The notes under the pieces were generated by a model. It searched no databases, was not told the origin of the DNA, and saw nothing but the letters and a program-made list of their open reading frames with translations. Below, one piece after another: positions 31,962 through 43,417 of a stretch of DNA of 64,000 nucleotides. Both the position numbers and the translations under genes were made by a program. The number at the start of each line of letters is the position of its first letter. The stretch's first letter is position 1. The DNA comes from Symsagittifera roscoffensis (taxonomy: Eukaryota > Xenacoelomorpha > Acoela > Convolutidae): NCBI RefSeq assembly GCF_963678635.1, contig NC_087064.1:25710189-25774188 (forward strand). The letters are read 5' to 3'.

Positions 31962-33168
31962 AAGAAAACAAGAACGACGTTATAAAATTAGCCAATTTGT
32001 AACATCTTCTACATTGTAGACGATGTCATATATTTTTGCCGACAGAACTTCCGCCAAGGGAACACGCGAGTTTTTTAGTACTCTCTTGAGTACTCGGACA
32101 TTTGAGATGGCCGTATTAATATAATTGTCTAGCACTAAATCATTACATATTGTTGCTTTATTAACAGATCTTACATCAACGCATAGAGGACACTGAAACC
32201 ATTGGGTTTCTTAGAGACGCTAAGAGAAATTTTTACACAACTGATATGATACCAACTAGAACAACAATCACATCCAATCTAATTTATCATCCTGAAGGTC
32301 TTAAGCAAACTTTGCTTGTACACTCTTTGTTGTTTTCCTCATCTTGACGCAGCATAAAGGTAAAAAAAAAGGATACTGACTGGACTTTAGGTGACTGAAC
32401 TAACCCATGATAAGGGGTTAGTGGGAATTTTATAAATCAGCAAATAAAAAAAAACAATTAAATTAATTTAAATTTTAAAATCGAATTACAAATATCAAAA
32501 ACAAGGAACAATCTCACCCGAGCTCAGAAGGTCCAGCGGTGCACCACCAGACTCTTCAAGCCAGTTCCAGTTTCCCACATCCCCACAGAAAGCCACCTGA
32601 AAGACTTGTCTCCAAAACCCCTCAGAGGGGGCTCCACAAACAGGCAGAAACATCAAACATAACAAATCTATATAATAAATATATCACAAAAATTAGGCTA
32701 AAACGACGATTAGGATAACAGTAGGAGATGCAGCACGGAAAGTGTTTCTTCTTTTATTTCTTTCACAGTTTACTTTGGTATGCATTCCGGTAGCGACTAG
32801 GTTGCGTCGGTCTTGACTTGGGTGTTGATGTATTTTCTGGTGTGACACAAGACATCGGTCCAGTAAACCTTGGTTTCAAAAACTGGCTGGTCACTACATC
32901 TGCACTTTTTAATTTCGCCTAAGGGTCAGAAGGTTACCTATAGAACTGTTCAGCTTCTGAATTTTTCTGCACTTTACTCATGTGTGGAGCATACATATTG
33001 ATGATGGCTATAGTGTAACTTTTGCTCAGAAATTACCCAGCCACGGAAAATAGAAAAAGCCCCTATTGACGACTGGCTGACGTCAGATACCTTAAATCTA
33101 TTCGTTTTTCACCATCTCGACGTAGCCAATTGATTTTTGGCCTGTCTAAGGGCTAACCATGGTGTTAC
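31962..33168. other. Region without recognised genes
   Basis: Lies upstream of the minus-strand LINE relic and before copy B. It contains a GC-richer patch at about 32510-32650 in otherwise AT-rich DNA and no ORF with homology. It may include the 5' end of the minus-strand LINE, but I cannot show this. Confidence 0.4.
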
Positions 33169-33449
33169 TGTGCCAGTCGGTCAAATTTGGATATTTGAAC
33201 TTTAGCAACGCTTAGTCTTGAATTTGGGGTGAAATGCGCTTTTTCAAAAATTTGAATTGAGCATGTCATGCTCAAGTTTCTCGCAACAACTGAAAATACA
33301 AAAAAATAAGATCGGAAGAATCGAAAGTAGTACGAAAAATAGGAGCGTGAAATTAACGAGAGCAGAAGAAGAAGAAGAAGAAGAATTTAAAATATATATA
33401 TATGTTTAAAACAAAAAAATAGGTCTACATATACCAGAAAAGAAGCTGT

Positions 33450-34045
33450 CACATTTCGACCCAGAGACGTCTGCTTTGGCCCAAAGGGTAGAAATGCGAC
33501 AAATCGGCCCAAAGGTGTCGGGTTGGTTCCAAATTGATCCGGATAGATTGAATAAGGTAGGAATGCGACAGATCGACCCAAAGGCGTCGGGTTGGTTCCA
33601 AATTGATCCGGATGGAGTGAATATGGTAGGAAAGCGACAAATCGGCCCAGAGGCGTCGGGTTGGTCCCAAATTGATACGGAAAAAGTGAATATGACAGAA
33701 ATGCGACAAATCGACCCAGATGCGTCGGGTTGGTCCCAAATTCATCCGGATAGAGTTAAAATGGTAGAAAGGCAATAAATCGACCCAGAGGGGTCGGGTT
33801 GCTTCCAACTTGATCCGGATAGAGTGGATATGGTAGAAAAGCAACAAATCGACCCAGAGGCGTCGGGTTGGTCCCAAATTGATCCGGATAGAGTTAAAAT
33901 GATAGAAATGCAATGAATCGACCCAGAGGGGTCGGGTTGCTTCCAACTTGATCCGGATAGAGTGAATATGGTAGAAATGCGACAAATGGACCCAGAGGTG
34001 TCGGGTTGGTCCCAAATTGATCCGTATAGAGTGAAAAAGAAAAGG
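33450..34045 (+). repeat. 69 bp minisatellite, block 1
   Basis: About eight to nine units of 69 bp (plus-strand marks: GATCCGGATAGAGTGAATAT, GTAGAAATGCGACAAATCG, ACCCAGAGGCGTCGGGTTGG). Because 69 is a multiple of three, long open frames appear on both strands; they are not evidence of a gene. Block 1 is inverted relative to block 2. Confidence 0.95.
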
Positions 34046-34064
34046 ACACGAAAAAGACACAAAT

Positions 34065-35390
34065 AACTACAGAGGTATCAGTTTACTATCATGCAGTTAC
34101 AAGCTTTTCACCGGTGTACTATATGACCGGATCGAAAGATGGACTGAAGTGAATCAAATACTCCCAGACTCTCAATTCGGATTTCGCAAAAAGAGATCAA
34201 CAATACAAGCCGCCACCAAACTCAAGTTACGATAGAACTCTCGGTTGCCTCTCATAAAAGATATTACGCGTGTTTTGAAGACTTCAAAAAAGATTTTGAC
34301 ATTATAAACAGACATAAACTGCTGGATAAACTACAAAAACTTGGTATCAAAAATAACATGTTAATGGCTATCCGAGCAGTCCTGCAACAAAACATGGTAC
34401 AAGAAAAAGACCGTCCTTTTCTATCAAAATTGATTATACAGCATGACGGAGTATCCCAGGGAGACAAGCTAACACCTCTGCTCTTCTCAATATTCATGGC
34501 AGATCTCGAACCTATTCTCAGTGAGAAATGCCACACAATTATCTGTGCGGATGATCTCATTATCGGATCTCACATACGCCAAAAGATACAAGAGGCGCTA
34601 GAGTCACTTGAAGTGTACTGTGAAGATAACCTGTTGTCAGTGAATGTCGAAAAAACCAAAGCGTCAAGTTCAGAAAAGGAAGTAGATTGAAGTCTGATGA
34701 CGACTTGATCTACAAAAAAATGGAAATCGAAATTTTCACGGAGTTCTGTTACTTGGGTATCAATTTCAGCACCAAATTGGGTCCATCAGCTCATCTTGAT
34801 AAGTTAATCAATAAGGCGAGAATCAGCACGGAAACGCTTTGCCAAAAACTCAATCCCCAGAAAATCTCTTTTCAATCGGCGACGAGGCTCCTCAATGGCG
34901 TGGTAGTACCAAGCGGAACATATTGCCTGGACATAAATGAAATGAACGAAATAAGGAGACATGAACATCTCCAAAAACTGGAAAACCAGTTCTGGAAGGC
35001 CTGGTGCGGTGCATCACAGGATCACAGCTCGAGAAATTTGAAACACTATTAATTAGAATACGACTTCCTTAACCTACAGGGCGCGAAAGGAATCAAGTGA
35101 CGCCTCATCGCATTATTTTATGGTTCAGTACTACACTCATGTACTTGTCACTTTGATAACTGATCCAGCATTCGGATACTCAATGCTATGACTCAGTTTT
35201 AGGATTCTCAGTAGGGTAGGAGAAGCCTGCAGATGCAGACTCTGTGATAGTCAGCTGACGGACAATTATCCTTTATTTCATTGCGAGAATCTATGTGGGA
35301 CACCCTTTCAGAGAGTAAAAGCAGTTTTCTGGATGAATTCAGACACCCTCGGGTCCTGACAAACAATTCCAGACACTCAGACGCAGCTCT
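34065..35390 (+). pseudogene. LINE RT fragment between inverted minisatellite blocks
   Basis: RT blocks in order: a NNYRGISLL-like start, PDSQFGFRKKRSTIQA, FEDFKKDFDIINRHKLLDKL (block A), HDGVSQGDKLTPLLFSIFMA (block B), TIICADDLIIGS (CADD at the active site), NLLSVNVEKTKAS, and FCYLGINFSTKLGPSAHLDK. Near 35250 a C-x2-C...H..C-type C-terminal segment is visible. It has stops at about 34690 and 35052 and no endonuclease. Its family differs from the LINE at 26845. Its 3' end passes directly into the minisatellite. Confidence 0.75.
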
Positions 35391-35394
35391 GCCA

Positions 35395-36480
35395 TATCCA
35401 ATCTATCCGACTCAATTTGGGCCTATGCCGACGCCTCTGGGTCGATTTATTGCATTTCTACCCTATTAGTTCTATCCGGATCAATTTGGGACCAACCCAA
35501 CGCCTCTGGGTCGATTTGTCGCATTCCTACCATATTCACTCTATCCGGATCAATTTCGAACCTACCCGACGCCTCTGGGTCGATTAGTCGCATTCCTACC
35601 ATATTCACTCTATCCGGATCAATTTTGAACCTACCCGACGCCTCTGGGTCGATTTGTCGCATTTCTATCAAATTCACTCTATCCGGATCAATTTGGGACC
35701 AACCCGACGCCTCTGGGTCGATCTGTCGCATTCCTACCATATTCACTCTATCCGGATCAATTTCGAACCTACCCGACGCCTCTGGGTCGATTTGTCGCAT
35801 TTCTATCAAATTCACTCTATCCGGATAAATTTGGGACCAACTGGACGCCTCTGGGTCGATCTGTCGCATTTCTACCATATTCACTCTATCCGGATCAATT
35901 TCGAACCTACCCGACGCCTCTGGGTCGATTTGTCGCATTTCTATCAAATTCACTCTATCCGGATAAATTTGGGACCAACCCGACGCCTCTGGGTCGATTT
36001 GTCGCTTTTCTACCATATTCACTCTATCCGGATCAATTTTGAACCTACCCGAAGCCTCTGGGTCTATTTGTCGCATTTCTATCAAATTCACTCTATCCGG
36101 ATCAATTTAGGACCAACTCGACGCCTCTGGGTCGATAAGTCGCGTTTCTACCATTTTAAATCTATCCGGATCAATTTGGGACCAACACGACGCCTATGGG
36201 TTGATTTGTCGCATTTCTATCATATTCACTCTTTCCGTATCAGTTTGGGACCAACTCGACGGCTCTGGCCTGATTTTTCTCATTCTTATCATATTCACTC
36301 CATCCGGATCAATTTGGGACCAACTCGACGCCTCTGGGTTGATAAGTCGCATTTCTACCGTATTCACTCTATCCGGATCAATTTGGAATCAACCCGACGC
36401 CTCTGGGTCAATCTATTGCATTTCTACCATATTCACTCTATCTGGAACAATTTGGGACCAACCCGACGCTTCTCATTAGA
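35395..36480 (+). repeat. 69 bp minisatellite, block 2
   Basis: About fifteen to sixteen 69 bp units, inverse complement of block 1 (plus-strand marks: CACTCTATCCGGATCAATTT, GACGCCTCTGGGTCGAT, GTCGCATTTCTACCATATT). Units alternate between GGGACCAACCCGA and CGAACCTACCCGA variants, suggesting a two-unit higher-order pattern. A 280-codon plus-strand frame and a 214-codon minus-strand frame arise from the unit length alone. Confidence 0.95.
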
Positions 36481-37138
36481 GATGTCTCATTCCTAGAGAA
36501 AGAACAATTTGTGACGAGAAGACGTAAAGAAGATTGAGTGGACATGAGTGAACCTTCGGTGGAAAGGTGGACAGCTTAGCTGCCCAACGGTCAAAACAGA
36601 AAACTTGTGTCTTGAGTTAAAACTTATTCACTTCAAACTTCTTGAGTTAAACTTGATTACTGGATTAATTCTAGAGTTGCTTATTAATTTAGTTTTTCGA
36701 TTATAGAAGTCGTGTCGGTATGTAAGTACCCAGTTTAAATTTCTTGAGTGTGTTTTACATTATTATATTGAGTTAGGGAGAGTTTTATGTTGATCCATCT
36801 GAAATGAATCAAAGGTCCACTCTCTAATGAAAAGTAACTGTATACGTAAGGTTCCGACCCTGTTTTTAACGGCGTTCGTGTGTTTTGGGTATTTTGAGAC
36901 CTAAGCATGGGGGTTTACTTATTTCTAAAGTGTGGGGGGGGGGGTATTTTGGTAGTAGCCTTTAAGCTGTAACGCGGTTTGTAGTCTCATGGCGCAAGTG
37001 AACTGAATTGGCTCGGACCGTTTGAGGTAGAAAAACACAAGAGATAGTGTCCCTGACTCTTGAGCCAATGGTTATAGGGCCTAATTTTCTTTAACCTCAT
37101 TAGTGACTTAAGTAGGCGACTGTTACATAGTGTTTTTA

Positions 37139-37153
37139 TGGCGCTCCTGGGTG
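37139..37153 (+). promoter_or_regulatory. Primer-binding site of copy B
   Basis: TGGCGCTCCTGGGTG, 11 nt after the LTR end at 37127, identical to copy A. Downstream, GGGATCGAACCCC (37174-37186) is the inverse complement of a Pol III B-box/T-arm sequence, so tRNA-like sequence seems to extend past the primer site. Confidence 0.75.
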
Positions 37154-38241
37154 TTTTAACGACGGCATGACTACGGGATCGAACCCCTTGACGCAGCTCC
37201 GGGCTACATGCCCATTCTAGAGTACCGGTGGTACGGTTCAACGGGAACGTGACCACCCTCTGGTTGTACCGTGATAGCTTTTTAAGAAAACTCGAGACAA
37301 ATTCCCGGTGCGTTTTCCAAAACGAGGCCTAGCTAACCGAGTAATGGGAATGGCGGCCACTAGGGGGACAAAAAACGGGTAAAAAACAAAAAGCAAAACA
37401 AAACAATCGAAAAAGATTTTTAAAATAGGAAAAAAAAAACGATATAAAATACAAAAAGGACAGTGGCTTTGACCTTCAGATTAGGCGGATCAAACCTTAA
37501 TTTTAATTAAAATAGTATACGTATACTGTTTCCAATTAGACCAGTAGTTTCGATCAAACCAGCAACATTGAACAGGCGCCCAAGCTAGGGGCGTTGAAAG
37601 GGTTTTCAGATAGCTTCTGACATTAGTGGACCAGTGGGAGACTTGACTGGAACAGGTGACAAGCAAAGTGGGAAAGTGGACCTCTGAGTGACTTGACCAC
37701 TGGGAGATTTGACTGGAACAGGTGACAAGCCAAGTGGGAAAGTGGACCACTGGGAGACTTGACTGGAACAGGTGACAAGCCAAGTGGGAAAGTGGAGAAC
37801 TGGCAGACTTGACTGGAACAGGTGGGAAAGTGGTACTCGGGATAGAGACCTCAGAAACAGAGGACACTCGACTGGGAAAGAGACATCAAGCAGTGTGCTC
37901 AAAGCAGAACAGAGCAAACGAAGGAAGGTGGTCTGTTTGGTCAAACGGGTATCGTTGAAATCCATTTTTACATTATAGGAAATAAGTGTAAAATTGAATA
38001 AGCGAGTACCCACTGTTTTTAGGAAACGTTTTTACTTGAGCAGAGCTTGGAAACAAGTTCTACGGTATTCTCTCGAGAGGTTTAGCACCCATCGCGCTCA
38101 GGGTAATTTTCGGCTTAAGTGGGGGGCTAGATTGGGAGGAGGTTAGCAGGGGGGCTGGTTAAGTTAGAGGTTGGTGGTTGAGAATTGTAAAAAGGGCGCT
38201 TTCTTATAGTAACTACACAATCCAAATCGTCGATTGAGTTA
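37154..38241 (+). other. Proximal leader of copy B
   Basis: Non-coding stretch between PBS and the tandem array. It contains an A-rich block (37380-37460) and a minisatellite (37628-37830): about four units of roughly 50 bp with the core ACTTGACTGGAACAGGTGAC and AAGTGGGAAAGTGGACCACT. Short open frames in the repeat are fortuitous. This part is deleted in copy A. Confidence 0.6.
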
Positions 38242-38313
38242 CATTAGAACAACTGAGTTGAAGACTCACAACAAGAGTAGCAACGCGAAGGTACTCGATA
38301 GCGAACTCGTATT

Positions 38314-38322
38314 AAAGTAAGT
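38314..38322 (+). promoter_or_regulatory. Candidate splice donor in the leader
   Basis: AAAGTAAGT matches the 5' splice-site consensus. It lies about 75 bp into the leader unit and is repeated in every unit of the array (once as GAAGTAAGT). It could pair with the conserved acceptor at 60009-60010 to make a subgenomic ORF4 mRNA. It is absent from copy A, which lacks the leader. Confidence 0.4.
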
Positions 38323-38699
38323 AACCTGGCCGGATCGAGTAGAAGTGATCGGAAATAGACAGTTTTTGGAACCCATAAGACCGCTGGTAGGGGGGGGGGG
38401 GACGCGTGACAGTTAGGAACCAGACATTTTTTACGATAAACGATCCTTGTCAAAATTGCATTTTAGGTATATAAATTTTTCTTGTTTTTGAAATTTTTCT
38501 CATTTGACCTTTCCAGTTTTTAAGTATGATTTTTACTGAAATTTAGTCAACAACAATCATAGAATAAGGTTAAAAGCAAATCGTATTTCAACTTGTATTG
38601 GAAATAGGAAACAAAAGGAGATTACGGGAGGCTTAAAAAGAAAATTTAGATTGATAGAATCGGGTTTTGAGGATTTTTCAAACAAGTTCTAGAGGAGGT

Positions 38700-39640
38700 A
38701 CTGGGATAGTGGACTGGATATTTTAACACTCGAGTCAGGGTACAGGAAGATTCTAAGGACGAGAACCGGACAGGAATTGGTACTGGAAGGTTAGGGAAAG
38801 AATTTCATTACTGGGGCCAGAGAAGAGGAAACAGCACATGAGTCTTGTCGGCAGTCCTGGGATAGTGACCAAAGGGACACAGGACAGTGTGGAAGGGTCC
38901 CAAGACCGTCCCTGAGGTTTTCAGCAGTCGAGCGAAGGGTCCTAGGAGAAGTACAGAAGGGTCCCAAGACCGTCCCTGAGGATTACAGCACTCGAGCGAA
39001 GGATCCTATGAGAGTACAGAAGGGTCCCAACACCGACCCAGAAGATAAAAGCACTCGAGAGTCCCAGGACAGTACCGAGGTATCCTGCCACACTACAGAA
39101 GGGTCTCAAGACCCTACCAGAGGTAAACAGAGCTCGAACGAGGGGTCCCAGGACAGTACCGAAGGGTCCTAGGACAATACCGAAGTGTCCCAGGACACTA
39201 CCGGAAGGTAGCAACACATGAGCGAAGGGTACCAGGACAGCACCGAAGGGCACTAGGACAATATCGAAGGGTCCCAGGACACTACTAAAAGGTAGCAAAA
39301 CTTGAGCGAAGGGTCCCAGGACACTAGCGAAAGGTAACAATACTTGAGCGAAGGGTCCCAGGACAGTACCAAAGTGTACTAGGACAATATCGAAGGGTCC
39401 CAGGCACTACCAAAAGGTAACAACACTTGAGCGAAGGGTCCCAGAACACTACCGAAAGGTAGCAAACTTGAGCGAAGGGTCCCCAGACAGTACCAAAGTG
39501 TACTAGGACAAGACTAAGGAGTCGCGGCACTAAGAACGAAGGGTCCCAAGACCCTAGGGAAGGAACAAAGAAATAGAGCGAAGGGTCCCAAGACCCTACC
39601 AAGAGATCCAAAGACCTGATCAACGGGCCCAATACTTAGT
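38700..39640 (+). repeat. Leader minisatellite with GGGTCCCAGGAC units
   Basis: About thirty imperfect ~28-30 bp subunits (CGAAGGGTCCCAGGACAGTA, with CTAGGACAATAT and AAAAGGTAGCAACACTTGAG variants), partly organised in ~84 bp triplets. Copies of the array recur at about 42180-43110, 43890-44815, 47390-48320, 49100-50025 and truncated at 52580-52748. Several subunits form short perfect hairpins (AGGGTCTCAAGACCCT, AGGGTCCCAAGACCCT). Open frames on the minus strand are by-products. Confidence 0.9.
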
Positions 39641-39774
39641 TTCGGTTTACAACTCTAGGAGAGACGATTTCGACTGGGTTTTAATAAGAAAAAGATTAGA
39701 AATTTTTTCTTATAATTTCAATTAGATTTTACATTAGGAACTTGTATATATATTAGAATTGTAGACAAATACAA

Positions 39775-41710
39775 TTGTTTATAAAAAATCATGACGAAAC
39801 AAGAACATCTCTAACAAAAAGGAAAGGGTTAGGACTTAAGCAAAATCAAACCTCGTCGCAACGAAAACCAACATCAACAAATCTGAGAGTAATGAGTAAG
39901 AATATTTCAGTGAACATGGTCAATACAAGAAGCAACAAGGAACAGAAGGCCACAGAGAAAGTGACGGAAGAACCGACTCTACCGGCTAGAGAAACCGATC
40001 TTGAGACACCAGATCAGAGTATAGACGGGGCGGAAAGAAAGACGACGGAATCAACACCCATGCCAAATGTAGAAGAACAGGAGAAGAAAACAATCTCTCA
40101 CCAATAGGCAATGTAGACGAAACAACAAACAACACACCGGAATCGATAAAAGACGATTCTCAAGCAACAAGAACGTCGTTCACAGAAAGGATTGCAGCGA
40201 TGGTCGGAATGAAACTAAAAGAGAAAGAGGAGGTAATACCAGCGACCGAGAAAAGCCAAACGTTTGGAACCGTTTCCGCAAAAACGACAGAAGCTAAACA
40301 AGACGAAGAGCAAGTCACACAAGAAGCAACGGCCAACCAAGACAAACAAACTATGGAATCAAAAACAACTTCACTTGAGCTGGGCGACTTGATGGCAAAG
40401 TTGAAACAAATCGACAAAAAATTTGAAAACATCGACTTGATGGAAAAATTGGGACAAATCTAGACAACCACTATGTCCTGCCAAGGGCGACGGAAGCGAA
40501 GCTGCAGCAGATGGCGGACAAACTAGAAACGACCGACAAAGAGCGGGAGAAACATATCAAGATAGATATGTAGGAAAAGAAGAAAAGAAGCGACACATTG
40601 AGGGAAAAATTTTGGAATCTAGAAACCACAATGGACACAATGAGCAGGGAACAAGCAGAGAGTTCTGGAGCCATACAGTCCAAATTAGACGTACTCTTGA
40701 CAAATTCAATGGCCCAAGATAAATTAGTGGCCAAAAAGCCATCTGGAACTAGAGTCGACTTCGTGGAACTACAACGAAAGAAACGGGAATCTACACCGTT
40801 ACCCCGGATTGATAGCACCATGGCGTCAGGAGGGACAAGGACTGCTATGAAGGCGGTGCCTCAAACTCAACGAGGACATCAGAGGGTTCAACAACACATG
40901 CGGGTGTACCACCGGATGCCATGATATGGGCCAGTACCTGGGAAATGATGAACAGGACGCTTGAAGCATTCGCAACAAGGAACACAGACTCAGGCAGTCG
41001 CAAATCCAGGAAAACCTTCAAAAACCTAAGGAATTCGAGGACGATTTAGATGGTTGCATTAACACCTGGGTGGAGGTAATGAGACTACATCTAGAACAAG
41101 ACAACTTGAACGATGAGAGGCAGGCCTGCACGGCGATACTATGCAACCTAGAGGGAACAGCACTGAAGTGTGTGGTGGTAAAGAAGGAGGAGAACCGTGA
41201 CACTGCAGACAAGATCTTCGAGATACTGTTGAGTCGATTTGGATCGGGTATGAAGGGTCATCAGGCGATGATGAGGTTCGAAAAAAGAAGACAAAGAGAT
41301 GACGAGTCGATTGATCAATTTCTGGATGATATTGAGAGCTTGAGGAAGAGAAGCGATCCAGAGGAATCGACCAACAGAAAAAACTTTAGCATCGCTTCAA
41401 AGTTTATAGTCGGAGTGAGGAGTAATGACTTAAGAAAAATGTTGGCAACATATTACACGCTATTGAAGGATAACACACCAACCCCAGAAAAGATGAGGCA
41501 AAAGTCAAGAGAGTATATGTTAATAAAACCAAAGAAGTACTCGTTCTCAGAAAACAGAAACATTCAAGGGGTAAGCCAAAAAAAAGATCGTCATGGTACA
41601 AACCTAGAGTCGACATGGACAAACGAAGGTCATGCGCAAACTGCAGGTCGGCGGACCATCGCGTAGCGGATTGTACAACCAAGAAGCAAGGTATGAAAAG
41701 CTTAGGTATT
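39775..41710 (+). pseudogene. Gag, first long unit
   Basis: Four open segments separated by stops and frameshifts: 39775-40107 (basic, then acidic N-terminus), 40200-40463 (MVGMKLKEKEEV, helical), 40598-40924 and 41070-41666 (capsid-like Retrotrans_gag region with FGSGMKGHQAMMRFEK and SREYMLIKPKK). It ends within the region of the first zinc knuckle because the tandem junction follows at 41711. This is the best view of the Gag N-terminus, which copy A lacks. Confidence 0.75.
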
Positions 41711-43242
41711 CATTAGAACAACTGAGTTGAAGACTCACAACAAGAGTAGCAACGCGAAGGTACTCGATAGCGAACTCGTATTAAAGTAAGTAACCTGGCC
41801 GGATCGAGTAGAAGTGATCGGAAATAGACAGTTTTTGGAACCCAATAGGTGAAAACCCCATAAGACCGCTGGTAGGGGGGGGGGGACGCGTGACAGTTAG
41901 GAACCAGACATTTTTTACGATAAACGATCCTTGTCAAAATTGCATTTTAGGTATATAAATTTTTCTTGTTTTTGAAATTTTTCTCATTTGACCTTTCCGG
42001 TTTTTAAGTATGATTTTTACTGAAATTTAGTCAACATCAATCATAGAATAAGGTTAAAAGCAAATCGTATTTCAACTTGCATTGGAAATAGGAAACAAAA
42101 GGAGATTACGGGAGGCTTAAAAAGAAAATTTAGATTGATAGAATCGGGTTTTGAGGATTTTTCAAACAAGTTCTAGAGGAGGTACTGGGATAGTGGACTG
42201 GATATTTTAACACTCGAGTCAGGGTACAGGAAGATTCTAAGGACGAGAACCGGACAGGAATTGGTACTGGAAGGTCGGGGAAAGAATTTCATTACTGGGG
42301 CCAGAGAAGAGGAAACAGCACATGAGTCTTGTCGGCAGTCCTGGGATAGTGACCAAAGGGACACAGGACAGTGTGGAAGGGTCCCAAGACCGTCCCTGAG
42401 GTTTTCAGCAGTCGAGCGAAGGGTCCTAGGAGAAGTACAGAAGGGTCCCAAGACCGTCCCTGAGGGAGGATTACAGCACTCGAGCGAAGGATCCTATGAG
42501 AGTACAGAAGGGTCCCAACACCGACCCAGAAGATAAAAGCACTCGAGAGTCCCAGGACAGTACCGAGGTATCCTGCCACACTACAGAAGGGTCTCAAGAC
42601 CCTACCAGAGGTAAACAGAGCTCGAACGAGGGGTCCCAGGACAGTACCGAAGGGTCCTAGGACAATACCGAAGTGTCCCAGGACACTACCGGAAGGTAGC
42701 AACACATGAGCGAAGGGTACCAGGACAGCACCGAAGGGTACTAGGACAATATCGAAGGGTCCCAGGACACTACTAAAAGGTAGCAAAACTTGAGCGAAGG
42801 GTCCCAGGACACTAGCGAAAGGTAACAATACTTGAGCGAAGGGTCCCAGGACAGCACCAAAGTGTACTAGGACAATATCGAAGGGTCCCAGGCACTACCA
42901 AAAGGTAACAACACTTGAGCGAAGGGTCCCAGAACACTACCGAAAGGTAGCAAACTTGAGCGAAGGGTCCCCAGACAGTACCAAAGTGTACTAGGACAAG
43001 ACTAAGGAGTCGCGGCACTAAGAACGAAGGGTCCCAAGACCCTAGGGAAGGAACAAAGAAATAGAGCGAAGGATCCCAAGACCCTACCAAAAGATCCAAA
43101 GACCTGATCAACGGGCCCAATACTTAGTTTCGGTTTACAACTCTAGGAGAGACGATTTCGACTGGGTTTTAATAAGAAAAAGATTAGAAATTTTTTCTTA
43201 TAATTTCAATTAGATTTTACATTAGGAACTTGTATATATATT

Positions 43243-43417
43243 AGTACTCGTTCTCAGAAAACAGAAACATGCAAGGGGTAAGCCAAAAAAAAGATCGTCA
43301 TGGTACAAACCTAGAGTCGACATGGACAAACGAAGGTCATGCGCAAACTGCAGGTCGGCGGACCATCGCGTAGCGGATTGTACAACCAAGAAGCAAGGTA
43401 TGAAAAGCTTAGGTATT
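43243..43417 (+). pseudogene. Gag tail fragment in short unit 2
   Basis: About 175 bp from GTACTCGTTCTCAGAAAACA to the junction at 43418. It duplicates the end of the capsid region and the first zinc knuckle (CRSADHRVADC) and is joined straight to the leader end. Confidence 0.9.

Larger units (their letters stand above)
33169..37127 (+). repeat. Expanded 5' LTR of copy B
   Basis: The first ~190 bp (33169-33360) align with the start of the copy A LTR (TGTGCCAGTCGGTCA; GAGCATGTCATGCTCAA against GAGCCTGTCATGCTCAA). The last ~590 bp (36540-37127, from GTGAACCTTCGGTGGAAAGG to CGACTGTTACA) align with its second half. The middle is replaced by about 3.1 kb of minisatellite and LINE sequence. A G run of 13 lies near 36940. 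Confidence 0.8.

Noticed and set aside
33450-36480. CRISPR-like array
   Set aside because: Units are contiguous 69 bp tandem copies with no unique spacers, in a eukaryotic LTR.
35447-36496. 280-codon and 214-codon open frames on both strands in the 69 bp array
   Set aside because: The unit length is divisible by three, so any stop-free unit gives long frames on both strands. There is no sign of selection on the protein.
38389-38401. G-runs (also near 36940, 41877, 47083 and 52279) as G-quadruplex elements
   Set aside because: Single homopolymer runs of variable length between copies, more likely slippage or sequencing noise than four-tract quadruplexes.
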